Below, in pieces: positions 1-8,027 of a stretch of DNA of 64,000 bases. Made by a program: the position numbers and the translations under genes. The notes beneath the pieces are model-generated. The model had not been told where the DNA came from. It worked only from the letters and a program-made list of their open reading frames with translations, and did no database searches. The stretch is from Agromyces sp. 3263 (GTDB taxonomy: Bacteria > Actinomycetota > Actinomycetes > Actinomycetales > Microbacteriaceae): positions 2,232,001-2,296,000 of the forward strand of contig NZ_JAVDUV010000001.1 in assembly GCF_031456545.1 (NCBI RefSeq), given 5' to 3'. Positions within the stretch are counted from its first letter, which is position 1; the number at the start of each line of letters is the position of its first letter.

Positions 1-2
1 AC

Positions 3-1214
3 ATCGCACCTGGCGACGGGTTGCGGCCGCGGCGCCTGGCGGCCGCACCGCCGGAGTCCGAGGCCCAGCGCGACCCCGGCGAGCCCGCCCGCGTTGAGAG
101 GCCGGGGGCCGCCGCGCCGGAGGCGGCCGATATCCAGCGCTACTACCTCTGCTGCATGGAGCCCGACGGTGAGTTCGTCGAGGTGATCGTGGCCGTCTCC
201 GATGCGGGGCGGCGCCGGTACTTCACGACAGCTGACGGCCGTCGGCTGACCGAGGTCGAGGAGGACTACTTCGACCTCCTCCGCGAGAGCGGCGCGCGTT
301 CGATGCTCGAGCTCGACGACCGCGAGATGGGCGAACTCGAGGCCGAGCTGCGCTTCGTGCGCTCGGTGCGTGGACGCGACCCGCTGCTCGAGATCGAGCC
401 GCCCGATGAGCCGGTTGAGGCGCGCCGCGCAGAGGAGGACGCAGAGGAGGACGACGCACCGGCACCGGTCGCCGCGCAACCGCCAGGGCCGGTTGCCGCC
501 GCCGTCGAGGCACCGTTCGAGCCGGTTGCACCGCCGCCGCCTGAACCCCCGGTGACGGATGCCGCTGCGCCGCCGCATCCGGTGACGGAGACCGCGACCC
601 TAACCGATGACGATGACGACGACGCGGGCGACCTGCCCGACTGGACGATTGAGGAGTTCGAGGCCGTGATGATGGGATCCACGACGACGTACGAGCAGGT
701 CGCACCCGAGGCATCCGCCCCGACCGCCGACGAACCGCAGGTCGCGCAGGACGCCATCGCGCAGCCGTTGCTCGACGCCGTCGCGCAGGTGTCACTCGCC
801 AAGGGCATCGCGTTCGTCGCGCACCGCGGCCAGGTCGACCGCGTCGGCGCCGCCTACATCGACCACCCGGGGCGCGTCGCCGAGCGCTTCGACCCGATCG
901 GTGACCCGATCGCCGCGGCATCCGCGTGGCTGCACGAGGTGCTCGAAGGCACGGTCGTGACGGCCCAGGAGCTCCTCGAGGCGGGCGTCCTGCCGGAGAT
1001 CGTCGAGGTCGTGCACCTGATGACGCGCACTCCGGATGTCGCCGACGACGAGTTCCACGCCCGTATCCGCCGGCACCCGGTCGCGCGTCGCGTGAAGCTC
1101 GCGGCCATCGACGACAACGCCGCGCCGTGGCGCACGCGCCGCCTCGACTACGAGACCCAGGTGGTCCTCGCCGAGCGGTACCGCCACGCGCGCGAGCTGC
1201 TCGGCGAGGTCTGA
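3..1214 (+). CDS. Hypothetical acidic/proline-rich protein, 5' end probably outside the window
   Basis: I do not recognise this gene. The frame is open to the left edge, so the start is probably upstream; a TTG at 21 is the first possible internal start. Counting from 21 it encodes 397 residues. Residues 40-120 look like a small folded domain (YYLCCMEPDGEF, then a region rich in Asp and Glu). A long Ala/Pro/Glu/Asp linker follows, including a run of Asp around residue 195. Residues 245-397 form a second, probably helical domain ending in RYRHARELLGEV. There is no signal peptide or membrane segment in the visible part. It ends tail-to-tail with the reductase gene on the other strand. Function unknown; the two-domain layout is inferred from composition only. 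Confidence 0.6.
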   Translation: MAPGDGLRPRRLAAAPPESEAQRDPGEPARVERPGAAAPEAADIQRYYLCCMEPDGEFVEVIVAVSDAGRRRYFTTADGRRLTEVEEDYFDLLRESGARSMLELDDREMGELEAELRFVRSVRGRDPLLEIEPPDEPVEARRAEEDAEEDDAPAPVAAQPPGPVAAAVEAPFEPVAPPPPEPPVTDAAAPPHPVTETATLTDDDDDDAGDLPDWTIEEFEAVMMGSTTTYEQVAPEASAPTADEPQVAQDAIAQPLLDAVAQVSLAKGIAFVAHRGQVDRVGAAYIDHPGRVAERFDPIGDPIAAASAWLHEVLEGTVVTAQELLEAGVLPEIVEVVHLMTRTPDVADDEFHARIRRHPVARRVKLAAIDDNAAPWRTRRLDYETQVVLAERYRHARELLGEV

Positions 1215-1259
1215 GGCCTCATTCCCCGCAGCTCCCGCGTCATCGATCGGCGAGGTGCG

Positions 1260-2156
1260 CTACGCCGCGTTCGTCGCCTGGGCCAGGCGCTGCTCCTGCG
1301 CCGGCACGGCCGCCCGAAGCCCGTCGACGAGCGACGTCGTCGGCCGCCCGATGAGGCGCGACAGCGTGCCGGTCGGCACGTCGAGCACACCACGGCGGAT
1401 CGCGTCGTCGATGCCCGCGACGAACGCGGCCGTGCCGGCGTCGAGACCGGCCGACTCGAGCGCCGCCACGTGCTCCTCGGTCGTGAGCGACGCGTACGAG
1501 ACGGGACGCCCGACGACCTCAGAGGCGGCCGCCGCGAGCTCCGCGTAGCTCCACGCCGCGTCGCCGCCGAACTCGTAGACCTGGCCGAGGTGCCCGTCTT
1601 CGAGGAGCACGGCCGCGTCGCCGGCGGCGAAGTCGGCACGGGTGGCGCTGGCCACGCGACCGTCGGCCACGGACGCCGCGATGGTGCCGGTCGAGGCGGC
1701 GCGCGCGACATCCGCCGCGTAGTTCTCGGTGTACCAGTTGTGGCGCACGATCACGGCGGGCACGCCCGATGCGGCGATCGCCTCCTCGGTGGCCTTGTGG
1801 TCGGCGCCGAGAGCGTAGTCGGCGGTGGCCGCCTGCGGTGCGCTCGTGTAGACGAGCTTCGCGACGCCCGCGGCCTTCGCTGCGTCGATCACGTTGCGGT
1901 GGCCGGTGAGGCGCGAGCCCGGCTCCGAGCCCGAGATGAGCAGCACGGCGTCGATGCCGTCGAGGGCGGCCGCGATGGTGTCGGGGCGCGCATAGTCGAG
2001 CTCGACGGTGCGGATGCCGCGTGCCGCGACGTCCGCGAGCTTCGAGGTGTCGCGCGCGCTCGCGACGAGGTCGTCGGGCCGGGCGCCGCGCTCGAGCAAT
2101 GCGTCGACGACGAGGCGGCCGAGCTGGCCCGAGGCTGCGGTGACGAGGATGGTCAT
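1260..2156 (-). CDS. NmrA/QorB-type NAD(P)-binding quinone oxidoreductase-like protein
   Basis: A 298-residue atypical short-chain dehydrogenase of the NmrA/QorB (YtfG) group, which reduces quinones or related electrophiles with NADPH, or senses the cofactor. The N-terminus MTILVTAASGQLGRLV carries the Rossmann GxxGxxG signature, followed by the expected VLLISGSEPGSR and LVYTSAP stretches. No classical YxxxK pair stands out, as is usual for this group. The start at 2156 is chosen because GGAAGGA lies just upstream of the ATG. The gene is divergent from an HxlR regulator, the same pairing as E. coli qorB/ytfH, which suggests induction by quinones or electrophiles. The family call is firm; the exact substrate is inferred. 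Confidence 0.85.
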   Translation of the reverse strand: MTILVTAASGQLGRLVVDALLERGARPDDLVASARDTSKLADVAARGIRTVELDYARPDTIAAALDGIDAVLLISGSEPGSRLTGHRNVIDAAKAAGVAKLVYTSAPQAATADYALGADHKATEEAIAASGVPAVIVRHNWYTENYAADVARAASTGTIAASVADGRVASATRADFAAGDAAVLLEDGHLGQVYEFGGDAAWSYAELAAAASEVVGRPVSYASLTTEEHVAALESAGLDAGTAAFVAGIDDAIRRGVLDVPTGTLSRLIGRPTTSLVDGLRAAVPAQEQRLAQATNAA

Positions 2157-2224
2157 GATGGTCCTTCCGATTGCGTACATCGAGGGCCAACCGGATGCCG
2201 TTCGCCAACCTTCCCGAGATCGTG

Positions 2225-2245
2225 TACCCACTTTGAAGTAAGGTA
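2225..2245. promoter_or_regulatory. Candidate HxlR operator
   Basis: An imperfect palindrome built on ACTT-TG-AAGT with outer TACC and GGTA arms lies in the 94-bp divergent gap, directly before the hxlR-family start. HxlR-family proteins usually bind such palindromes and repress themselves and the divergent oxidoreductase. The octamer GTACCCAC also occurs twice, at 2224 and 2243. Confidence 0.5.
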
Positions 2246-2250
2246 CCCAC

Positions 2251-2616
2251 ATGGTGGTAAGTCTTGCGCAGATCCGCGAAACGTCCGGCGAAGTGTTCAC
2301 CGAGGGATGCCCCACGCGCGTCGTGCTCGATCACATCATGAGCAAGTGGGGCGTGCTCGTGCTACTCGCGCTCACCGACGGCACGCATCGCTGGGGAGAG
2401 CTGCGCCGCGAGGTCGAGGGCATCAGCGAGAAGATGCTCGCCTCGACGCTGCGCACCCTCGAGGGCGACGGGCTCGTCGAACGCCGCTCCTACCCCGAGG
2501 TGCCCCCGCGCGTCGAGTACTCGCTCACCGAGATCGGGCGCGACCTGATGGACCGGATGCTGCCGCTCGTCGAGTGGGTCGCGGCGAACGCCGGCCGCGT
2601 CATCCCGGTCGGATAG
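2251..2616 (+). CDS. HxlR-family winged-helix transcriptional regulator
   Basis: A 121-residue MarR-like regulator of the HxlR family. It has the diagnostic GCPTRVVLDHIMSKWG segment near residue 20, with the conserved Cys that can act as an electrophile or redox sensor in this family. The wing segment around residues 55-90 (ISEKMLASTLRTLEGDGLV, then RVEYSLTEIG) is typical. Length matches the family (100-130 residues). It is divergent from the NmrA/QorB reductase and probably controls it and itself through the palindrome immediately upstream. The start ATG follows the operator directly, so repression would also occlude the start region. The role is inferred from the neighbour. Confidence 0.88.
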   Translation: MVVSLAQIRETSGEVFTEGCPTRVVLDHIMSKWGVLVLLALTDGTHRWGELRREVEGISEKMLASTLRTLEGDGLVERRSYPEVPPRVEYSLTEIGRDLMDRMLPLVEWVAANAGRVIPVG

Positions 2617-2651
2617 CCTGTGCGCGTCCCGCATCGCATCGAGAGGCCCCG

Positions 2652-3146
2652 ATGACCACCCAGCCCACGCCTGCCCAGCCCACGCCTGCCCAGCCCGCCC
2701 CGGCCCGAACCACTCCTGCCCAGCCGACCCCTGCCCAGGCGAATCCCTACGCGGCCGTGTCGCCCGCCGGATGGCACCTCGAGACCGTCTCGAATCGCTA
2801 CCGCTGGTGGGACGGCTCGAGCTGGGGCGTCTACCACGACCAGATGCCGGCCGGGTATGTCGGGCCGGTCGCCCGAGTGGCCGTCGTTCCGTCGTCGGCG
2901 ACGAACGGCTTCGCCGTGGCGGCGCTCGTGCTCGGCATCTGGGGCTTCCTCGTCACGTGGATCCCGTTCTTCATCGGCCTGGTGCTCGGCGGCCTGCCCG
3001 ATCTCCTCGCGGTCGTCTTCGGCATTCTGGGAATCGTGCGCGCGAACGCCTCCGGTGGCCGTGGCTTCGTCATGGCCCTGATCGGCCTCATCCTCGGCGG
3101 GCTCGCGTTCCTCTCGTTGTTCGTGGGCGCGGGCACGCTCTGGTAG
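2652..3146 (+). CDS. DUF2510/DUF4190 membrane protein
   Basis: A 164-residue membrane protein. Residues 1-35 are a low-complexity tail of TPAQP repeats. A DUF2510 module follows (AGWHLETVSNRYRWWDGSSWG, residues about 38-58, with the typical Trp residues). A DUF4190-type pair of hydrophobic segments comes last, around residues 88-160, with GILGIVRAN and a glycine-rich turn. The layout (disordered cytoplasmic tail, DUF2510, two or three membrane helices) is common in actinobacteria and has no assigned function. The ATG at 2652 is chosen over longer in-frame extensions because upstream sequence reads as shadow of other genes. It stands alone between the HxlR gene and the next plus-strand gene. 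Confidence 0.8.
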   Translation: MTTQPTPAQPTPAQPAPARTTPAQPTPAQANPYAAVSPAGWHLETVSNRYRWWDGSSWGVYHDQMPAGYVGPVARVAVVPSSATNGFAVAALVLGIWGFLVTWIPFFIGLVLGGLPDLLAVVFGILGIVRANASGGRGFVMALIGLILGGLAFLSLFVGAGTLW

Positions 3147-3268
3147 CCCGCCGCGCGCAGGGTTCCCTGCCCGATCGGGCACACTGCGCGCTCGCCGAGC
3201 GTGGCCGCGGTTAGCCTCGCACTGAGGAGGACGGGCGGGCCAGCCGTCGGCGACCCGTCCGAGTGAGG

Positions 3269-5056
3269 ATGCGGCATCGCAAGGTCGGCGACGACGAGGC
3301 CGACGACACCGGCCGGCGCATCGGGAACGGCCGACCGGCTTCCGCCGTGGTGCCCGCGGCCGGCGTCGCCCCCGATCGTGAGGCGGCGCCACTCACCCTC
3401 GCCGGCGTGCAGCGCGTCGCCGGAAATCGCGCGGCAGCGGAGCTCGTGGCATCCGATGGGGTCTCGGCCCGCGCGTCCGGTGGCATCGTGCGGCTGCAGC
3501 GCCAGCCGGCCGATGCCGGCGTCGATGCGGATGCCCCGACCGATGCGCAGGCGCAGCCCCCGGGTCAGCAACCGGCCCAGGCGCCCACCCAGACGCCGAG
3601 GCAGCAGCCGGGACCGCAGCCGACCCGGACGCCGGCCCAGACCCCGGGGCAGCAGCCCGCGCAGGGCGTGCCGCAGCAGGGAGCGGCGCAGCCGGCGACC
3701 GCCGCGCCGCGCGACGTCGACACGACCGACGTGCCCTATCCGCCCGCCCGGCCGAGCATCCAGGTCGCGCGCGGCACACCCGTCGTCGTGGCTGGGGCCG
3801 CGCCGCCGGCCGCCGAGACCGCGCCCGTGCACGGCATCGACACCACGGTCGAGTTCTGGGGCGTCGCCGGGGTCGCCGCCTACGTCGACCAGCTCGTCGA
3901 CGGATGGCGCACGCGTCGCGCCGCGCAAGGGCAGACCGTCGACGTGGCCGCGACGCGAGCGTCGTTCGTGACCGATTTCGACGAGACGATGCAGGGCTGG
4001 TACCAGCGCAGCAGCTTCAGCACTCCCTTCGCGGGCCTCGACGCCGCGGTCCTTCGCCAGCTCAACGGGAGACGCACACGGCTCGCGCAGGCCGTCGCGA
4101 ACCGGCGCGTCGTCGAGAACGGCCGACGACGCCCGCTCACTGCCGATGAGCGCAGCGCACAGCTCGAGGCCGAGCTCGTCGTCGAACGGCAGCTCTTCGT
4201 CGACAAGATCGTGTCGCACCTCACCGAAGGAGCCTGGGGCTGGATGCTCGAGCGGCGCGAGCACCTCGACTTCACCACGGTCACCCAGCGCGGTGTGCGC
4301 GAACTGCGGAACTTCGCGCCGGGCGCCCTCCCGAACGTCGACGCCGTCGCCCTCGTGCGTGGTCGACTCGCCGCGCGCAACCGCGCGCTCACCGACCCCG
4401 AGCGGGCCCGGGCGATCGCCCAGGCCGAATCCGCACTCCGGCGTCGCACCCGCGACCCGAAGGCGACGCTGGATGCCGCCGGAGAGGAGGCCGCGATCGT
4501 CGCCGCCGAGACCCGCAAGTTCGGCGGCCAGCAGCAGGTCGACGCCGCCGTGCGGGAGGCGGCGATCGACATCGAGGAACGCGGCTGGGAGAACGTGCAC
4601 GAGCTCGACGCGAACGGCCGGCCCGCGTGGGGCTCGGTGTGGGGGCGCAACAGCATCGGGGTCATGACGACGACGGCCATCTTCGTGCTCTGGCTCATCG
4701 ACGCGTACGGCGCCGGGTTCACGGCCGACAACTACGGCGGTCATGGCGGCGGCGGCTTCGCAGGCCGCGGGCGCTCGCTCGATCTCACGATCCCGCAGCG
4801 CCGCGCCGACGGCTTCTTCGACGCAGCCCAAGCGATCACGTTCGGCCTGGCCATCGACCGCGCCGCCTCAGCGATCGGCGTCGAGTGGCGTGTGATCTAC
4901 GACGACTTCTCGGTCGCCCGCGCGGTGAACGAACGGCTCGGCCAGCGCCGCATCATCGAGGTCGCCAACACGAGCCGCGGTCGCACGGGCGACATCACGA
5001 ACATCAACTGGCATGGGCCGCTGGTGAACCACTTCCACCTCGACCTCGCGTTCTGA
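3269..5056 (+). CDS. Proline-rich protein with GNRA-type N-terminus and LAS-peptidase-like C-terminus
   Basis: About 595 residues; a GTG at 3263 is an alternative start. Near residue 45 it has GVQRVAGNRAAAELV followed by VRLQRQP. This signature resembles the N-termini of actinobacterial proteins associated with extracellular contractile injection systems. Residues 75-130 are a Pro/Gln repeat linker. The middle part (170-420) is helical and charged. The C-terminus has GRGRSLDL and ends NHFHLDLAF. The GxSxD and HxH spacing recalls LAS-type (M15/M74) zinc peptidases, but the first metal His is not at the usual distance. No signal peptide is visible. The metallopeptidase and injection-system links are inferences; no injection-system structural genes are in the window. 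Confidence 0.6.
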   Translation: MRHRKVGDDEADDTGRRIGNGRPASAVVPAAGVAPDREAAPLTLAGVQRVAGNRAAAELVASDGVSARASGGIVRLQRQPADAGVDADAPTDAQAQPPGQQPAQAPTQTPRQQPGPQPTRTPAQTPGQQPAQGVPQQGAAQPATAAPRDVDTTDVPYPPARPSIQVARGTPVVVAGAAPPAAETAPVHGIDTTVEFWGVAGVAAYVDQLVDGWRTRRAAQGQTVDVAATRASFVTDFDETMQGWYQRSSFSTPFAGLDAAVLRQLNGRRTRLAQAVANRRVVENGRRRPLTADERSAQLEAELVVERQLFVDKIVSHLTEGAWGWMLERREHLDFTTVTQRGVRELRNFAPGALPNVDAVALVRGRLAARNRALTDPERARAIAQAESALRRRTRDPKATLDAAGEEAAIVAAETRKFGGQQQVDAAVREAAIDIEERGWENVHELDANGRPAWGSVWGRNSIGVMTTTAIFVLWLIDAYGAGFTADNYGGHGGGGFAGRGRSLDLTIPQRRADGFFDAAQAITFGLAIDRAASAIGVEWRVIYDDFSVARAVNERLGQRRIIEVANTSRGRTGDITNINWHGPLVNHFHLDLAF

Positions 5057-5069
5057 GCACCTCGCGGCG

Positions 5070-5525
5070 TCAGCCGCCGTTCGGCCGCTGGTCCACCGCG
5101 CGCCGCAGGCGGTCGACGTCGAGCTCGAGCAGCTCGAACGTCTCGCGCAGCCGCCCCGCGGCATCCGGATGCTCCGCCTCGAGGCATTCGGCCAGCAGCA
5201 GCCCCTCCTTGCTCACCTCGGTCAGCGAGGCCATCAGCGAGACGACGGCGGACGCCGGCAGCGTCAGCGTCCCTCCGGACTCCGAGGCATCCGTCACCTC
5301 GCCGACCTCCACGGCGTAGAGCAGCGCACTGCCGAGCGCCGCGCGCTCGCGCGCGCATCGAGCCGTTGCGGCATCCGTGTCGTCGCCGAACACCTCCGCC
5401 GGTACGCCGGCGCTCTCGAGGTAGGTGTCGACCTCGCCGTCGGATGCCACGATGCGCATGATCTCGGGCGAGTCAGCCGTCGTGATCGCGATCGTCGCTT
5501 CGAGCCCGGTTGATTCGTCACTCAT
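5070..5525 (-). CDS. Hypothetical acidic protein
   Basis: I do not recognise this 151-residue protein. It is acidic and helical, with no membrane segment or signal peptide. The N-terminal half has IAITTADSPEIMRIV and a short Asp-rich stretch. The C-terminal half is probably a helical hairpin (TLTLPASAVVSLMASL, then a Leu/Glu-rich helix). It ends PNGG, 13 bp from the convergent gene upstream in the window. The codon pattern is that of real coding sequence here: GC-rich third positions and GCATCC for Ala-Ser. Confidence 0.6.
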   Translation of the reverse strand: MSDESTGLEATIAITTADSPEIMRIVASDGEVDTYLESAGVPAEVFGDDTDAATARCARERAALGSALLYAVEVGEVTDASESGGTLTLPASAVVSLMASLTEVSKEGLLLAECLEAEHPDAAGRLRETFELLELDVDRLRRAVDQRPNGG

Positions 5526-5647
5526 CTCGATCGTCCCCTTCGGCCACCCGCTCCACCAGACGTCGGGAATCTACTCCGGGTGGCTCGGCGCGGCAACGGG
5601 CGGCCTCGCGCTCGCGGCATCCGCTCGGCTCTGGTAGTCAGGTGCAC

Positions 5648-6214
5648 ATGTCCGGCTCGTACGTCGCCCTGCTGCGCGGCATCAACGTGGGCGGACGGAA
5701 CCCGATTCGCATGCCGGAGCTCGCCGAGTGCTTCCGCGACGCCGGATACGAGGACGTGGGCACCTACCTGCAGAGCGGCAACGTGCTGTTCCAGCCCGGC
5801 GGCAGGGGTCGCCCCGGCGGCCAGAAGCTCGAAGCCGACGTGGAGGCGATGCTCGAGCAGCGGTTCGGGATGCCGCTGCTCGTCGTGATCCGATCGCGCG
5901 ACGAGCTCGCCCGAACCATCGAGGCCGCCCCCGCCGATCATGGATCACCGAAGCTGCGAAGCGACGTCTTCTTCCTCAAGCACCCGCTCACCGCCGAGGC
6001 GGCGCTCGCCGAGATGCCCGAACTGCGCGAGGGCGTCGACGCGGTGGCGGCCGGACCGGGGGCGATCTACTTCTCGCGGGTGGCCGCGCGGGCGACGAAG
6101 ACCCGCATCCAGAAGTTCATGGCGATGCCGGTCTTCCAGCAGATGACCGTGCGCACGTGGGGCACCTGCACCAAGCTGCTCGAGAAGCTCGACGAGATGG
6201 ATGGGGCCGCCTGA
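5648..6214 (+). CDS. DUF1697 family protein
   Basis: A 188-residue DUF1697 protein, a family of unknown function found mostly in actinobacteria and firmicutes. The start MSGSYVALLRGINVGGRNPI and the segment GTYLQSGNVLF (near residue 40) are the family hallmarks. Further conserved pieces are DVFFLKHPLT and the RTWGTCTKLLEKL near the end. Length is normal for the family. It is probably cytosolic. The ATG at 5648 is the only start that preserves the family N-terminus. It ends exactly adjacent to the minus-strand gene that follows, with no gap. Confidence 0.88.
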   Translation: MSGSYVALLRGINVGGRNPIRMPELAECFRDAGYEDVGTYLQSGNVLFQPGGRGRPGGQKLEADVEAMLEQRFGMPLLVVIRSRDELARTIEAAPADHGSPKLRSDVFFLKHPLTAEAALAEMPELREGVDAVAAGPGAIYFSRVAARATKTRIQKFMAMPVFQQMTVRTWGTCTKLLEKLDEMDGAA

Positions 6215-6940
6215 CTATTCGCCCGGCACCTCCGTCGTATCCTCCTCGAAGCACGGCGTCGGCGACCAGTAGTACCCGCTGAGAATCGGGCAGGCGTAGT
6301 CGTACAGGTGCGGATCCTCCTCCCACGGGCCGAGCGGCGGGACCGGGATCAGGCCTGGCGTGACGTTCAGGTCGAAGTCGATCTGCCCCGGCGCGGCCCG
6401 CTCGCTCGACCCATCACTCCCTCCGCCGTCATCCTCGGCTGCGGCCGCGAGGATCGCCGCCTCCTCCGCCGCCTGCCACGCGATCGCCGAGCTCGCCACC
6501 GCGTCGCGAAGTCGGCGCAACTCATGGACCCGGGGGAAGTACCACGCCCCGCCGCCGCCGTCGCCCGCAAGGTCGTGTTCGAGCTGGTCGACGGATGCCG
6601 CGAGGGCGGCGATCGACTCCGCAGAGGCCTTGCCCGTGGCATCCGTCGCCGCAGCGCGAGCCGCCTCGAGGGCCGCCCTCGCGCCGTTCGTGTCGACCGT
6701 GATCCGTGCCCCCGTCGGATCGAACTCAGCCGCGCCGATGCCGACGTGTCCGGCCACGAGATGCACCGCCGCAGCGCGTGCCTCGGCCTCCATTTGCGTC
6801 TCGTGCTCGGCGTGCGACGACGTCACGCCGATCGTGCCGACGGTCGCGCACAGCAGGGTGACGACGAGCACGGCGAAGGTCGCGATCGGGCGGCCGGAGA
6901 GCCCGAGCGTCCTGGAGCGTGAGGGCGACGCGTCGGGCAT
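6215..6940 (-). CDS. Hypothetical membrane-anchored extracytoplasmic protein
   Basis: A 241-residue protein of unknown function. One hydrophobic segment at residues 18-40 (PIATFAVLVVTLLCATVG) after a basic N-terminus indicates a signal anchor. The remainder is Ala/Glu/Asp-rich and probably helical up to about residue 170. A Gly/Ser linker follows, and then a short C-terminal part with two Cys residues (CPILSGYYWSPTPC) that could form a disulfide outside the cell. There is no recognisable catalytic motif. It stands alone, convergent with the DUF1697 gene. Confidence 0.65.
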   Translation of the reverse strand: MPDASPSRSRTLGLSGRPIATFAVLVVTLLCATVGTIGVTSSHAEHETQMEAEARAAAVHLVAGHVGIGAAEFDPTGARITVDTNGARAALEAARAAATDATGKASAESIAALAASVDQLEHDLAGDGGGGAWYFPRVHELRRLRDAVASSAIAWQAAEEAAILAAAAEDDGGGSDGSSERAAPGQIDFDLNVTPGLIPVPPLGPWEEDPHLYDYACPILSGYYWSPTPCFEEDTTEVPGE

Positions 6941-7064
6941 GGTACCTCCGGCTCAGCGGGCAGCAACATCGGGTGGCGCGTGCCGAGCCTATGGGCGCGA
7001 GGTTTCGCGCGGATGTCGCGGGCGCGTCTTCTCTCCGACGTTCTCGCCGTGAGGCGCGCTCAGG

Positions 7065-7886
7065 TCACCACGTGCCGCCCACGGGGTGCCGCTCGTCGGT
7101 GAATGCGGCTCCGAGCGGGGCGGTCGGGTCGGGGTCGGGCGGCACCACGCCGTCGCGCTCGATCGAGACCGCGCGGGCGTCGTCGAGCGGCCGGTACCCG
7201 ATCGCGTGGCCGGCCTCGAGCGAGAACCAGGCCGGCGCGTTCGCCGACACACCCCACACGAGATGGTGGGAGCCGTCGTCGAGGGCGACGCTCGCCTCGA
7301 CGAGTCGGGCCATGTCGTCGGGTGAGAGCCATTGTGCGACCGCGCGGCCGTCGCCCGGTTCCTCGAGGAAGGTGCAGATCCGTGCGCTCACGACCGACAT
7401 GCCGAACCGGTCGGCGTAGAGGCTGCCGAGTGCCTCCATGGCCGCCTTGCTGACGCCGTAGTACGTGTCGGGACGGGGCAGCAGCGGCGTGGTCGAGGCG
7501 GCGGCGCCGACCGGCTGGAAGCCCACCGCGTGGATCGAGCTCGCGAGCAGCACCCGCCGGACTCCGGCCCGCCGTGCTGCCTCGAGCACGGTGTGGGTGC
7601 CGTCGATGTTGACCCGCAGCAGGTCCGCCCATGGGCGCTCCGAGGACAGCCCCGCGAGATGCACCAGCGCGGATGCCCCGTGCATGACCCGCTCCATCCC
7701 GTCGGCATCCTCGATCGACACGTCATGCCAGGAGACGTCTCGGGGCTCGACGTCGAGTTCGAGGCCCGCCCTGCTCGTGTCGACGAGCCGCAGCGCCCGG
7801 CCCCGTCGACGGAGCCGTGGGACGAGGGCGCGCCCGGTCCGGCCCGCAGCACCCGTGATGACGACGGTCTGCTCGATTGACAACAC
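7065..7886 (-). CDS. udh: Uronate dehydrogenase
   Basis: A 273-residue extended SDR that matches bacterial uronate dehydrogenase, which oxidises D-galacturonate or D-glucuronate with NAD+ to the aldarolactone. It has the Rossmann GAAGRTG motif (residues 12-18) and the catalytic Y143-x3-K147 in TYYGVSK. The C-terminal WLSPDDMARLVEA and VWGVSANAPAWF segments are characteristic of Udh rather than other epimerases. Length fits the family (265-280). It is divergent from glucarate dehydratase, with a LacI-type palindrome between them. This pairing implies the oxidative uronate pathway: uronate to aldarate to keto-deoxy-aldarate. The product call rests on motif recognition, not alignment. Confidence 0.88.
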   Translation of the reverse strand: MLSIEQTVVITGAAGRTGRALVPRLRRRGRALRLVDTSRAGLELDVEPRDVSWHDVSIEDADGMERVMHGASALVHLAGLSSERPWADLLRVNIDGTHTVLEAARRAGVRRVLLASSIHAVGFQPVGAAASTTPLLPRPDTYYGVSKAAMEALGSLYADRFGMSVVSARICTFLEEPGDGRAVAQWLSPDDMARLVEASVALDDGSHHLVWGVSANAPAWFSLEAGHAIGYRPLDDARAVSIERDGVVPPDPDPTAPLGAAFTDERHPVGGTW

Positions 7887-7903
7887 CCGGTCCTTTCCCT
7901 ACT

Positions 7904-7923
7904 GTTGTGAATCCATTCACAAC
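7904..7923. promoter_or_regulatory. LacI-type operator between udh and gudD
   Basis: A perfect palindrome with 9-bp arms, GTTGTGAATCCATTCACAAC, lies 18 bp upstream of the udh start and about 100 bp upstream of gudD. Its half-site GTGAAT is shared with three other sites at 12993, 15611 and 20998; this copy has CC instead of CG at the centre. It probably controls both divergent transcripts. Confidence 0.8.
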
Positions 7924-8027
7924 AGCGTACCCCCGGTCGACCCGCCGCGGGACGCTGTGAGCTCAGACCTCTGCGGGGTGGGCCGCGCGCCGCCGATCCG
8001 CCCCGCAGAGCCATCCGGAACAGGTCG

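Noticed and set aside
3157..3170. Hairpin GCAGGG-TT-CCCTGC after the DUF4190 gene
   Set aside because: The loop is only two bases and the stem six, too weak to call as a terminator.
2831..4831. A 666-codon minus-strand open frame antisense to the GNRA-type gene
   Set aside because: It spans several real genes, has an Arg/Gly/Asp-biased composition, no recognisable motif, and arises from the GC-rich third positions of the plus strand.
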